Below are positions 1 through 12,779 of a stretch of 64,000 nt of DNA, piece by piece (positions within the stretch are counted from its first letter, which is position 1; each line of letters starts with the position of its first letter). The notes under the pieces were generated by a model. The model had not been told where the DNA came from and did not search any database. It saw only the letters and a list, made by a program, of their open reading frames with translations. The position numbers and the translations under genes are program-made. This DNA comes from Liolophura sinensis. Taxonomy: Eukaryota; Mollusca; Polyplacophora; Chitonida; Chitonidae. The DNA lies in NCBI RefSeq assembly GCF_032854445.1, contig NC_088297.1, forward strand, positions 13,749,039 through 13,813,038, given 5' to 3'.

Positions 1-518
1 AACGCCCTAAAATATCAATATTACTATGATCCAGCAATTTGCCATAAAAGCTTTACCACTTTTAAAATGGTGAAAAGAGTTGAATATATGGGGGCTAGAA
101 TCAAAGAAATCTTTTTTTGTCCGGTAAAGTTGTCCCATTGTAAGCTCAGGAGAAGGCCGAGTTAATCGATGTGTGACGGAGAGTTTTATTTTTTTGTAAA
201 GATAAACCCGGATACAACCTAATGAAAAGTGCCCCACCTGTAGCCGGTAAAGGTACATTGAAGTTCATTTTATGGGCAAATCTAACATTTTGACGCATGA
301 AATAAAATGTCGTGCTGGAGGAGCTTTATATCCCTTCCCCCCTAGGCCTTACCCCCCCCCCCCCCCCTCCACCAATAAAATAGCATATCAGCAGTCAAAA
401 GCTATGAGAGCGGAGATTACAGGAGCGAGTGATCGCCGATGAGCCGGAAATCCCTGATGTTCATTTAGGGCGGATTAAATTAAATACATGATACTGTCGA
501 GTAAAGATGAAGGAAAAT

Positions 519-830
519 GTGGCTTTCTGGTTACCATGACAACTGCGAAAATGGACAAGTGTGAGTCACATCGTCATCTGTTTATCTATGTATCTACCAA
601 AAATTAAAACTCTATGTGGAAAAACTCTTGGAGTTATAGCCCGGACGAGAATTCTTCTCTATTTATAAAGTATACGTAGGGAAATGGTGATTTGGTAACT
701 ATGACAACAGCGGAAATGGACAAATGTTAGTCGCGACACATCGTCATCTGTGTATGTATCCACCAAAAATTAAAACGCTACGCTAAAACCTTTTGGAGTT
801 ACAGCCCAGACACGAATACGGGCGGACGGA
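519..830. repeat. Dispersed repeat, two adjacent copies
   Basis: 519-650 and 685-825 share 'ggttaccatgacaactgcga', 'cacatcgtcatctgt', 'accaaaaattaaaac' and 'ggagttayagccc'. The second continues into '...ggacggacacacggatag'. This fits an interspersed element with an internal direct duplication. Confidence 0.65.
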
Positions 831-959
831 CACACGGATAGAAGGTCAAAATCGCTACAACATTATGCGCTCCGCCTAATAACGGGGACGTATACAAATA
901 TTGTAATTTTATCACTGGCCGTTTGAACACATAGATTTCAACGAGTTGCCTAAACACCA

Positions 960-1855
960 CTCATAAATACACCACTTGTAAACACTGCTCCCAAACTCCA
1001 CTCATAAATGCGTCACACGAAAAGACTTCTCATAAATACACCACTTGTGAACATTACTCCTAAACACCACCCATGAGCACATAACCCGTAAACTCACCAC
1101 TCACAAACACTAGTTATAAATACACCACACATATAAACAGTCATAAACATGACTTATTAGCACACCACTTGTAAGAACTACTCCTTAACATATCTAATAT
1201 ACACAGTACTCATAAACAGGCCCCTCGGTACGCATAAAAGCATTCATGAAACACCCCTCATGAGCACACCACTAAAACACACAAGTCGTAAACACAACTT
1301 ATATACACATAGCACTCATATATTCACTACTCATTAACATACCACTCATAAACACTACTCACCAATAACACCACACGTAAACACACACCTCACAAATATT
1401 ACTACGTAAGCACATCACTTGTAAGTACTACTCTTTAACACCACTCCTATACACACCACTCGTGAACAGTACCCCTTAATACCACAAAAAACAGCACTCA
1501 TAAAAACAGTACTTAGAAACACGACTCATGAGCATACAACTGATACACACAAGTCATAAGCCCTTATGTTCTCATGTACTCACAATTTATATACACACTA
1601 GTAATATCACACATCACACCTAAACACCACTCATGAGCGCACCACTAATACACACCAGTCATAAACAATACTTCTGAGCACACCACTGGTAAACTCTACT
1701 CCTAAACACCGCTCATGAGTACACCATTAGTAAACTCTACTCCCAAACACTGCTCATGAGCACACAACTAATGTACAACAATCATGAACAATACTTCTAC
1801 ATACACCACTCCTAAACACCACCATATGACCACTCATGAAGACACCACCTAACTG
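960..1855. repeat. Low-complexity degenerate tandem repeat (CACTCATAAACAC-type)
   Basis: About 900 bases of loosely repeated 'actcataaacaccactcatg' and 'agcacaccact' motifs with variable spacing. No ORF or exon is seen. A run of C (349-366) lies upstream. Confidence 0.7.
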
Positions 1856-2263
1856 AAAAATCAGAACGAAAACCACTATTTGATGAATCAAGTTACTCGA
1901 TTTCAACTTCAATTTTTACACGAAAAATTTATTTAAAAAATATGCTAAAAAGACTAAATGGAAAGTCATGGCTGTCCATAACGCCTGGTCCACACTTACC
2001 ATAACAGCGCTACATTTTATTCCGCTCTCGGTATAAGCAACGTCATAAAGTCACAGAAAGATCTAACTCTTGTTACCAACGTGTCGTTGACCACCGGACA
2101 TTGTCGATTACAGTTGGCCATTTGCTTGGTCTTAACTCACAGTTACGTCCACAGCTCACATTTGAGTGAAATTTCGAACATACCATCCCATCTCCTTTCA
2201 CTTAGAAAGAATTATGTTTTCAGAAAGGCCTTGGTTTGGCATCTTTGCTAACAGATAACTCTG

Positions 2264-2523
2264 GGGGCCTCCGTGGCCGGGGTGGTCAGCGTGCCTGCGC
2301 GGCCCAATGACTCAGTAGCCTCTCACAAATGCGGTCGCTGTGAGTTCAAGTTCAGCTCTTGCTTGCTTCGTCCTCGATCCTACGTGGGAAGGTTTTGCAG
2401 CAACCTAAGGATGGTTATTGATTTCTTCCGGGCTCTGTCCGTTTCTCTCCCACCATAATGCTGGCCGGCGTCGTATAAATGAAATATTTTTGCGGCGTAA
2501 AATACTAATCAAATAAATAAATG
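2264..2523 (+). mobile_element. SINE-A copy (tRNA-derived), near full length
   Basis: It starts 'ggggcctccgtggccggggt' and has an A-box-like head and a B-box-like 'gagttcaagttcagc'. It continues through the conserved 'accataatgctggcc' body and ends in an AATAAA-rich tail. It lies just left of exon 2 (2,546), in the following intron. Confidence 0.85.
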
Positions 2524-2545
2524 AGTAGCACCATAATAATCTTAC

Positions 2546-2712
2546 CGAAATCTGTCTAAACTTGCATGCAAGGTTGGTACTGTTAGCGATGGCACTTCCT
2601 TGTGCCACTTGAACATGCGGACGTAAACAATCTTCTGCACTGGTATCACAGGTTCCTCCATCGCCCGCCATTGCCAGAAACGGTGGAAAGTTCTCGTCCC
2701 CACATATCAGTC
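2546..2712 (-). CDS. Second exon of the secreted protein gene
   Basis: Acceptor cctttacaag, phase 1 entry joining exon 1 as Gly, donor gtaagatt in phase 0; 167 nt with no stop. It encodes LICGDENFPPFLAMAGDGG, then TCDTSAEDC, an N-S-T sequon and LACKFRQIS, four cysteines in all. I do not recognise the domain. A third exon should lie left of 2,540, but no convincing phase-0 acceptor/ORF pair was found down to position 1. The gene may continue off the window or be broken. Confidence 0.6.
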
Positions 2713-3496
2713 CTTGTAAAGGAATACAACACGCAATAGAGTATTGATAGTTTAAAAAAAAAGAATTATTGCCAGAATAATAATGCGTTTAGGTAAAACA
2801 GCTTCCACTTTTTCTTGGTATGGGTATTATGCTTACACAATAGCTACAAAGCTAATTCCTTCGTGGCAGTGTGGTTTACGTTTTCAGAATTTAGTAAGTC
2901 TATACCCAGTATCATTAAAGCCAAACAAAACACTAGCATGAAGGACATGCCAGATGAAAGATTATTAAAACACTGTACAGGAAAATTGTTTTATTTAGTT
3001 TTTTCTTAAAATATTTTTTAACCTAGTAAAATGCATTATAAACTTTTGGGTTCTACTGTGGCCTTTTCTAACCAGTGACGTAACATCAGCTTTTTGCCAC
3101 TTGACACACATAGATTGCTATATTTCATCCTTCAAAACGCCATCTACATTTAAAACTGTCAATGCATTCAACAAATGAATCTTGAAACGAACTATTTCAA
3201 TCCAAAAAAATCAATCCAACAGACCACCACAGAATCCTATGTTTTAAATGCATTTTACTCGGTTAGAAAAAGTACTTAAAAATAAATCAAACTATTTTTC
3301 TGGACAGAGCTTATTGGTTTTCATCTGATAAATACTTTACTCCTTGCCATTAAAAGCTTATGATTAGTTAACAGCCTTTTGTATTGTCCATTTAACGACT
3401 ATAACAAAAACAAATTCATGGCAGTTTTCATGCTGTATACGTACACGCTGTATAAAAGCTGCCCAAATCATCTCTTTTAAGATATGAGCCTTATCA

Positions 3497-4230
3497 GAGT
3501 TAAATATTTGAGATATCACCCTGTGTGAATGCAATCCTTAAGAGTTAAACGTGTGCGGATATCACTTTGTGTGAATGCAATCCTTAAGAGTTAAACGTGT
3601 GCGGATATCACTTTGTGTGAATGCAATCCTTAAGAGTTAAACGTGTGCGGATATCACTTTGTGTGAAGGTGATCAGTAAGAAATGAAAGGCTATGAAATA
3701 TCCTGTGTGAATATAATCCATAAGGGCTAAACATTGCGGATACCACACTTGTGAAGGTATTTCTTGAGAGTTAAATGTTTGTGGCTATCACACTGCGTGA
3801 AGGTATTCCAATAGAGTTAAACGTTTGTGGATATCACCCTGTTTGAAGGTAATCCTTCAGAGTAAGACGTTTGTGGATATCATCATATGTGAAGATAATC
3901 CTTCAGAATAAAATGTTTGTGGATATCACACTGTGTGAAGGTACTCATTCAGAGTTAAACGTTCGTGGATATCACCATGTGTGAAGGTAATACTTAATAG
4001 AGCAAAAGGGCTGTGGATTTGCAGCTACTCTACCGTTTACATGTGAGCATTCAGAGTTAAAAGTTTGTTACTACTCTACTGAGTACACGTGATTCTTTTG
4101 AGGTAAAACTTTGTAATTACTTTACTAATTACACGTGAGGTGTCCGAGTTAAAAGTTTGTGGAACAATTATGTGTAAAGTTAAACCTTCAGAGATGAACG
4201 CTTGTGGTGTAATAATATGTAACGCTAAAC
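3497..4230. repeat. 46-bp degenerate tandem repeat
   Basis: The unit resembles 'gagttaaacgtgtgcggata' followed by 'tcactttgtgtgaatgcaat' and 'ccttaa'. The left three copies are almost identical; copies decay steadily rightwards to about 4,230. It lies in intron 1 of the secreted protein gene. Confidence 0.8.
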
Positions 4231-4422
4231 CTTCAGACGTGTTTACCCTGTTCTTATAACCCTGATGTAAATGTAAATCCTTGACTAGCTTTTTCTAGCT
4301 GCGCCGAGGTATAAAAGGGTGCAAGAAGAATAATTTGTGTGTTTATTTATTTCATTGGCCAGAATTATATAGTGAGAGGAAACAATACCAACTAGATGAA
4401 TAATAATCTAAGATTGACCTAC

Positions 4423-4495
4423 CATTCACTGGCTTCATCCATACTGACACCACGAACAGGATCCAGGAGATCTTCATCAGTGTGCCTTTTCCCAT
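4423..4495 (-). CDS. Signal-peptide exon of a second minus-strand secreted protein
   Basis: The ATG at 4,493-4,495 opens MGKGTLMKISWILFVVSVW, followed by MKPVNG, then a donor (gtaggt) in phase 1. The Lys-flanked hydrophobic core and the small residues after it fit a secretory signal peptide. An upstream ATG at 4,595-4,597 is in frame but lies upstream of the TATA box, so the start at 4,495 is preferred. The phase matches the acceptor at 2,713-2,714. Confidence 0.65.
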
Positions 4496-4568
4496 GATAT
4501 CCGCAGCCGAGGTGTCAACAGTATCAAACGTACCTCTAAGTGGAAGCAACAGCGAGCTGGATGACGAA

Positions 4569-4574
4569 TTTATA
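4569..4574 (-). promoter_or_regulatory. TATA box of the secreted protein gene
   Basis: TATAAA (within 'caatataaattcg') lies about 74 bases upstream of the chosen ATG. Transcription would start near 4,540 with a leader of about 45 bases. Confidence 0.45.
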
Positions 4575-5634
4575 TTGACCATATTTGGATACCACACCCA
4601 GAACTGGATAGACCCCTCCCATAAGTTTATGTAAATGGTTCACTAAACGTCAAACGCCCCTTTTTCCACGGTCTGGTGAAGAAGCTATCTCGGTACAAAA
4701 AGTCATCCCTGCATTAAAAATACACACTCCTTCTACTGAAGTATAACTCGAATAATATGGTCTAGAGATATCTTTTTTATTCTTCTTTCCGAGACCTGTA
4801 TTGTATATTCCCAATGCATTGCGAGACCTCAACCATTCATTTATTGGCTCTTTGTTATGCTCGTTGATCGGATTTCCTTAAAGTAAAGAAAATTATAGTA
4901 AAATGAGGTGTATACCAGGTGAAAGACCAGTGAACACTGTCCAGGAAAATAGCTCAGCTAATTGTCAGAATGTTTCTAATCGAACGGTATCTCCGAAGAT
5001 GTGACCAAAAGGTATTAGTGACGTCACGTCCATATTTTTACTTGGACTGCTTCGTTCCGAGGTCATTTCGGCGAATCCTTTCATAGATTTATATGCATAT
5101 GTGTGTTAAGTGGTGAAAACTTGATGTCACGTCACTGGTCCCAAAATGGTCAAAAAAGGCGAAAGTTTAACCCACCCAGTCTGAAGGTAGACTACATTTT
5201 TAGTTCGCGGCCTGTGTATTCTAAATAAAGATATTTGTCCGTTTCTTTCGTCACTGCCATACATCTGTAAATTAACACTACATTTAGGTATCTATGCCAT
5301 GGCGGTGTTTCTATGGGGAGGCAGCTTATTTTTGAATCCCGTTAAGTCGCGCTAGTGTGAAGCAGGACATGAGTTATTGTTACGTCTAACGTGAATTGTG
5401 GCGCAACATCCCAATGTTACCTTCTATCAGCTTCTATAGTTTCCTTGCAGTGTCTTTTATGTGACGTAATCGTGATGAAAAGAAAATTTGACGTCAACAA
5501 AATGACGTCACGGTCCTCCTGCCAGGTGTTCGACAGGTCCCCATTAAATTAAATGTCGCGGTCTATTTTCAACAATTGCTAATATTAGTGCTGTTCTTTC
5601 CCATGATATCGGGATTCTATTCTTAATATTTTTT

Positions 5635-6352
5635 ATTACCTATCGGTGTTATACGCCGTTCTCAAGAATATTTCACTAATACAACGGCGGCCAGGATAAT
5701 GATAGGAAACGCCCATGTTGTCAAGCTCCCAATGTGTTTTTACCATAACCATCAATTGTGACAGCATGACGTCATTGCGGTACCTGCACTCAATAATTTT
5801 GATCCATCACTTTATCTTGTTTTTAGGTGCTTGTCACTCAGTCGCATGAACACACCAGATGTGTGCTCAGAACCGGACACAGAGAGAGACAGAGAAACAG
5901 CGACGCTTACACCCCTCGTTTATGCAGTATACCGTCGTTAAAAACCAGTATTTTTTCATCGATATTGTGATGTGCATATGAGTATGACAACATGTGGGAA
6001 AAGTCGTCAGTACTTTTTCGGGTCTCTGGTTTACGTCAGGAACTACGGTTCCTCCACCCAAACATCCTACAGGGGAGAAATTTTGAATATGGCTTCAAAC
6101 GAAAATCAAATAAAATTAATAAATAAATAATTTAAATGGTTTTATGCTAGTTATGCCCTAATATAACGCATTTCAATAATGTCTGTCAGTCTTTCTGTCT
6201 GAGCAGGACGTGGGTGGAAAGGTTTTCCATCAACCTGCGAATGCTCATGAGTTTCCCACTCTACTCGGTTTCCTCCTACCATAATACTGGCCACCGTCGT
6301 TTCAGTGACTATTCTTGAGTACGGTGTAATACAGCAATCAAATAAATATATG
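5635..6352. mobile_element. Three SINE-A fragments
   Basis: A minus-strand 3' fragment at 5,635-5,718 ('ttctcaagaatatttcacta'), a degenerate plus-strand 3' fragment at 5,990-6,130 ending in aataaataaat, and a plus-strand 3' fragment at 6,205-6,352 ('tcaacctgcgaatg', 'ttcttgagtacggtgtaa'). Confidence 0.6.
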
Positions 6353-6419
6353 TCTGAAACAGGTACATGTGCGTGCACGGTCTACAGTGGTCTACTCCCA
6401 CCACGGCGAGTTTGCTTCA

Positions 6420-6720
6420 TCCATGAACCGACGTCACATAAATCAAGATCTCTAGATCTATACCTCCAATCAGACATTCGTATACAAGCCGTCAGGCAAC
6501 AGGGACTCTCCATGTCAATCATCGAAAGGCCACTTCCCATAAAAGACGATAACACAAACCAATAAAGAACTAAGAATGTATATACAGTACAAAAACAGGG
6601 CGAAGCCATGCAAAAAGAAGTCAACAGTTTTCAATTATGTTGGAGAGACGCAAGGTATGTTCTAGGCGAATGAGAGAAATCAGTATTCAAATCGTGTACC
6701 ATGCTAGAATATCAGTTGTG
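6420..6720. repeat. Retroelement 3'-flank-like dispersed repeat
   Basis: 'cagacattcgtatacaagcc', 'gtcaacagttttcaat' and 'accatgctagaatat' recur at 23,625-23,850. Parts recur at 25,410-25,510. Confidence 0.55.
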
Positions 6721-6724
6721 GAAA

Positions 6725-9000
6725 ACAAAATATGTATATCAGTTGCGCTTTATTTGTCTGGTACATGGACAGTATATGTTTAACGCTGTGCTCAAGAATT
6801 TGTCATTTACGTGACTGTAGATAGGTCAATAGTTGGAAGAAAAACCGAAGCGCCCGAGACGTTAGATCCGAGGTATGTTTCAATCTTCTCATCTTACACA
6901 GCTTTCAGAAATACAGCTCTTCACTTTTCCATTAACTAACTTAGAACTTCGTCTTTTCCAGTGTGCTGTTGAATCCGTGCACTACAAAAACATTTTTCCT
7001 GTAATCTTAAAATAATTCTGACTACTGATCGCATAGTTATTCGTCATTAGTAAAGATAAAGACTGCAAGAGCAGACCCTTGGCAAAGCTCTCAACGGGAA
7101 GAAAAACTTCTCTAACCGAGTTTTCAATTTGAATCGGCCTCACCAGGTGTCGTCCTGAAAAGATGCACCAGTGGCACGTCTGTGTTTAAACCAAGAAAAT
7201 CACCATTAAATGAGTTACTGACAAATTGATTGGGAATATTTGGGAATAAAGTGCTTTGAAATCACCGGAATGGGCCCCTTGTGCCTAGATGGGCAACTTT
7301 GATAAAACAAAAAGTATACATCACAATTTTTCACAAACATGATCTTCAGTAATTCTACCTTATAGTCAAGTACGTTTTACTTGTTTTTCTGCATGAAAAG
7401 AATTACACCGAAATGGGATGATTTCCTATCTATAGTTGCAAGGAGTTCTTCGTATTTGTAGGGTAAAGCGTAGACAAATACGAGGGCAGCGCAGGCGACA
7501 GGGTGGAGTTCCAGGTTAGTGAATGTAACCATTCAGAGAGGTGGAATATGTCCTACTGATCTCAGAGCTACCGCAAGGCACAGAAACCTTACAAAGATCA
7601 AGCTCCAGAATTTCAAGACCCAATATGACAGCAGACTTTTGGTCTACTAGCACGTGTATATGCACAGGCCTATATCTACATAGCAGAGCTTCACACCCCA
7701 CCCACGAATATGGCTGCTATCGTATAACTTAAAAATTCTTTAATGTGGCTTTCAGCTACAATCAAACAAATAAACATGTTAATGTGTACAGCCAACACCC
7801 AGACTTAGTTTTTTTTTCAAAAAATTAAACTATTGATGTTTAAGTCAACCGTACAGCCAAAATGCAGTTTAGCTTCAATGCTATTTAAATAGTAGTGCTA
7901 CTGAAAGCCATACAGCCGCAGTTTAGGCTACATGCAGCCAAATAGTAGCATTTATGGACAGCCAAAACTGAATTTAGACGTTATAAAATTATTATAATAT
8001 ATTTTAATAATGACGTTTCAATAAGTGGTACATGTGTAGTCAAATGGGGATGGGTGCGTGAGAATGAGGGTTGCTGTGTCCTGGGCATTTGTACGAGCAG
8101 TTGTATTTTTAACTTTGTAATGGTAAATTGACTCGAACCAGGATTTTAGTGCGGGTTACATATATCGATAACTCATTGTGAACTATCACAGTGTCGTTTC
8201 TGCTCTGGTTTTACTTTCTATACTGTAGTCTTTTGTATTTTCACTTACATGGTTTTATTGATGGATGGCACTGGAATGAAAAAACGACTTTAGCAAGTTT
8301 TACAAGCAAACTTTAACACGAGTGCCATACAGAGATGCCAGTTTGGTGAAATTAACATAAATTCGGCGCCAAATGGCCATGAGAATGGCCTGTTGTTTCC
8401 AATGTTGGGGGCGAATGTGGAGGGGGGATCTAGAAATTGCATGTACCTATCTATGTACGACATTGAATTAAGACAACTCGGCCACGGTCAGAACCTTGTT
8501 GAAGTTCACTACGATACCTGTATCGTACCCTATAGTCCATTGACACAATCCATTTTTACCACAGCCTAGAATGACCCGAGGTCAATATAGAAATGACCGC
8601 TTGACCGGTACTTTAAGCATTATGTACTTATGAACAACTACAGATTACTAACGTGTACATGTACATGCACTTTACAGTTAACTATACGTGCTCTGTCCTT
8701 TTTTTTTGTCAAGATCTGCGTCAAGATGTACATTGTAAAATATGTAACGCACTGAAACGTTTCCAACAGTGGTTTGTTAAGAAATTGGAACAATACAGCA
8801 GACCACCCCCTCCCCAACGACCACCACCAGCGACACCCAAGGGCCTCCGTGATTGAGGCCACGAGCTCGAATCCAGCTCTGCCTGTCTCGGCTGTGGGCT
8901 TTGTCGAGCGGTTTGCAAAGCACCAGGGAATATATCGGTAAGTTAAAAAAAATTACGGCATGATCTAATACAACGACTGACTGGAATGCCATTTCTATTT
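6725..9000. other. Intergenic stretch without a recognisable gene
   Basis: AT-rich sequence with many stops in all frames. Small ORFs (for example 7,516-7,732) have no motif or splice context. Only an R1 fragment (8,190-8,235) and a tRNA-like piece (8,860-8,885) were seen. Confidence 0.5.
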
Positions 9001-9001
9001 A

Positions 9002-9002
<1 letters not shown>

Positions 9003-9078
<76 letters not shown>

Positions 9079-9107
9079 TACATACATACATATATATATA
9101 TATATAT
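9003..9107. repeat. (CA)n microsatellite followed by (TA)n
   Basis: About 36 CA repeats from 9,003 to 9,076, then 'tactacatacata' and a short TA run to 9,107. Confidence 0.95.
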
Positions 9108-9770
9108 AGGCGTGATTTTGATATCCGAACAAAAAGGATAGGCTGTTTCAAACCCTGTACTTAGTCAACCAGGATCTGAAACCCACTTCTGGTCTATTAT
9201 GTACCGTCTTAAAAGGACAAATAATCGAATGTCACCTATGGAATTGCTGGGTTATAAGAGGTCACGTTTTAAGGTGTAAACGCCCAAGATACATTCAGTT
9301 TAGATGTGTATACAGTCTATTCACTTGCATTATGAAAGTAAAACTGGTTCTCTATATACAAAGTCTGCTCTGAGTATATGAACTGCCTTAAACCTATCAA
9401 AACAGTAGGGTGCACCAAGATAGAGGAGAAAGATAAAAACACCTGCCATTATCACATGAAAATAGAAAGTCCTAGAAATCCAGTGGTTATATCCATCCAG
9501 GCATTAAGTCTTCCTCCTTTTAAGACACACATGTAGGCCTACAGGTACACAGGTAACAGGTGTCACGTTTTCACGCCCATGTAGGTTTGGATGTAGCCAA
9601 GCGAAAAGACCATGCGCCTACATGTGCCCCGTGAATGATCTAAAAACCTCCAGTACAGGTACATGGTACGCCGCTCTGATGAATCAACTAAACTCGTGAC
9701 AAATGGTGCAAAGAATATGTGTCAACCATGGAGCCAAAAGTGGGCGAGTGTTTAGGGTGCTTGCTATTTA

Positions 9771-10075
9771 GTCGCTAGGACACAATCGCCGCAGTGTTCA
9801 TGCCCTGCCGGGTCCTCCATGGCTCAGTTGGTTAGCGCGCTAGCGCAGCGTAATGACTCAGTAGCCTCTAACCAATGCGGTCGCTGTGAGTTGGCGCGAT
9901 GGTCGCAAGTCCAGCTCATGCTGGTTTCCTCTCCGCCCTTACGTGAGAAGGTCTCGCAGCAACCTGCAGATGGTCGTGGGTTTCCCCTGGCTGGGCCCGG
10001 TTTCCACCCACCATAATGCTGGCCGCCATCGTGTAAGAGGAATATTCTTGAGTACGGCGTAAACCGCCAATCAAA

Positions 10076-10106
<31 letters not shown>

Positions 10107-11650
10107 ATATGTCAAACCCTGCCATATAGACAGTGGCGAGGACACAATCGATGCAGGTTCAAACCTTGCTATATAGACAGTCGCTAGGACACAATCGCTC
10201 CTTGTTCAAACCATGCCATACAGACAGTCGCTAGGACAGAATCGCCGTGGGACACAATCGCTGCGGGTTCAAACCCTGTCATATAGACAGTCGCCAGGAC
10301 ACAATCGATGCGGGTTAAAACTCTGTTATATAGACAGTCGCTAGGACACAATCGCTAGAACACAACCGCTGCGGGTTCAAACTCTGTGATATAGACAGTG
10401 GCTAGGACACAATCGATGCGGGTTTAAACCCTGTTATATAGACAGTCGCTAGGACAGAATCGCTGCGGGTTCAAACCTTGCCATATAGACAGTGGCTAGG
10501 GTAGAATCGTCGCGGGTTCAAACCCTGTCATGTAGACAGTGGCGAGGACACAATCGCTGAGGGTTCAAACCCTGCCATATAGACAGTCGCTAGGACACAA
10601 TCACTGCGGGTTCAAATCCCGTCATACAGACAGTCGCTAGGACATAATCGCTGTGGGTTCAAACCCCGTCATATAGACAGTTGTAGGACAGAATCACTGA
10701 GGGTTCAAACCCTGTTATATAGACAGTGGCTAGGATAGAATTGCCGCGGGATCAAACCCTGTTATATAGACAGTGGCTAGGACACAATCGCTGCGGGTTT
10801 AAACCCTGCCATATAGACAGTCGCTAGGACAGAATCGCTGAGGGGTTCAAACCCTGCCATATAGACAGTGGCTAGGACAGAATCGCCGAGAGTTCAAACC
10901 CTGCCATATAGATAGTGGCTAGGATAGAATCGCCGCGGGTTCAAACCCTGTCATGTAGACAGTGGTTAGGACACAATCGCTGCAGGTTCAAACCCTGTCA
11001 TATAGACAGTCGCTAGGACACAATCGATGCGGGTTCAAACCCTCTCATACAGACAGTCGCTAGGACACAATTGATGAGGGTTAAAACCCTGTTATATGGA
11101 CAGTCGCTAGGACACAATCGCTAGGACATAACCGCTGCGGGTTCAAACCCTGTCATATAGACAGTCGCTAGGACACAATCGATGCGGGTTCAAACCCTGT
11201 CATATAGACAGTCGCTTGGACACAATCGATGAGGGTTCAAACCCTGTCATATAGACAGTCGCTAGGACACAATCGCTGCGGGTTCAAACCCTGTCATATA
11301 GACAGTCGCTTGGACACAATCGCTGCGGGTTTAAACCCTGTCATACAGACAGTCGCTAGGACACAATTGATGCGGGTTAAAACACTGTTATATGGACAGT
11401 CGCTAGGACACAATCGCTAGAACACAACCGCTGCGGGTTCAAACCCTGTCATATAGACAGTCGCTTGGACACAATCGATGCGGGTTTAAACCCTGTCATA
11501 TAGACAGTCGATAGGACACAATCGCTGAGGGTTCACACCTTGCCATATAGACAGTGGTTAGGACACAGCCGCTGCGGGTTCAAACCCTGTCATATAGACA
11601 GTCGCTTGGACACAATCGCTGCGGGTTCAAACCCTGCCATATAGAACACC
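9771..11650. repeat. 47-bp tandem array with B-box-like core (~33 copies)
   Basis: Unit: 'cgctgcgggttcaaaccctg' + 'tcatatagacagtcgctagg' + 'acacaat'. Most copies contain GGTTCAAACCC, which fits the Pol III B-box consensus GGTTCRANNCC. Copies vary by point changes and a few partial-unit duplications (for example near 10,345, 11,115 and 11,415). It is interrupted by the SINE at 9,810-10,116. Confidence 0.9.
9810..10116 (+). mobile_element. SINE-A copy, full length, inserted in the 47-bp array
   Basis: The head has A-box TGGCTCAGTTGG and the tail is (AAAT)n. It is flanked by the direct repeat 'ccctgcc' at 9,803-9,809 and 10,117-10,123. The left flank (9,771-9,809) is itself a 47-bp array unit, so the SINE landed in the array. 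Confidence 0.85.
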
Positions 11651-12039
11651 CATCTCAACCTCCCCTCCCTGCTCTCACGAGTGTAATTGGTAAAACACGG
11701 TGCCCGTATGGCCGTTTGCAAAGTCCAACCTTCTTTGTAAAGATCACTTCCACGAACGTGAAAATATTAATAATGCTGGCGACAACGATCAAGTGAGCAT
11801 TTGGGCAGACGTTCGTTCAAAACTACCCGTCTTTCACCAATGGAGAATTCGTAAAACTCCTTCCCGCCTGTATTAAGACCCGCCTGTATTAAGACGGTTC
11901 AAAGCTGTGAACTCATTGGTTCCTCTTTTTATTACGTCACAATTATCGGTGTACCTGTGCTCATAAAACGTTTATGAAGTATTCGTGCACTGCAACGTCA
12001 CAGAAGAAAACGATGCATTCTACTGTCATTTAGACCCGT

Positions 12040-12455
12040 CTGTGTAGCTCGTCCTAGAATCTCCTATTACGCGCGCATCATATCTGTACGCCAAATATGG
12101 GGAAATTTCGTCATTGACTTGCCACTGGTCGGAGGTTTCCCCAACCACCCCGATTACCTCCACCCATAAAACTGACCGAAAAAAATTGAGTATGGCGCTA
12201 CTGACAACTGCAAAATAAATAAATGAACAATGATTAGCTGTCTTTTCACAACTGTTTATTGCCAAAGAGGTAGGGGCCGAGGGGACGTCAGCACGGCGCA
12301 ATGGTCCAGAAGCTACCACCTATGGGTGAGTTCAAATCCAGTTCATGCTGGTTCCCTCTCCAGCCGATCATGGGAATGGTCGTGTTTTCCATTTCCCTGC
12401 ACCATAATGCTGTCGGTCGTCTTACCAGTGAAATATTCTTGAGTAAAGCGTAAAA
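12040..12455 (+). mobile_element. Two SINE-A copies in tandem, degenerate
   Basis: 12,040-12,225 ends in 'caaaataaataaatg'. 12,268-12,455 has 'ggtgagttcaaatccagttc', 'caccataatgctg' and 'gaaatattcttgagta'. Confidence 0.65.
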
Positions 12456-12779
12456 GGAGGTCATTGTGTATATCCGGTCTTCATAATGTTGAAAGGATAT
12501 ACGGAATATCCGTGGGTGTGGTGCGTAATTTTCTCTCTTTATATGTACGAAACGGTACATAAAACCCCAGGTCTTCACACGCTTTCATGGTCTTTCACAA
12601 TTTCATCCTATATAAGCAGTATCCTCGCTGAAGAACATGTAGGGCAACACATATCTTGACCTCATAGGGGCAGGCCATAGCCTTGAATCCACATTCTGTT
12701 GTTGAACAGAAACTTGACTGAAAGTGGGTATCTCTGGTCATTCACATAAACTAATATACTAATACTAATGCCTTAGATG

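Noticed and set aside
1960-2060. Possible third exon of the secreted-protein gene, ending at a gtaagt donor near 2,004.
   Set aside because: The phase-compatible frame meets a stop within about 50 bases upstream and no acceptor lies between.
9771-11650. CRISPR-like array.
   Set aside because: The whole 47-bp unit repeats with no unique spacers, and the context is an animal genome with SINEs and spliced genes.
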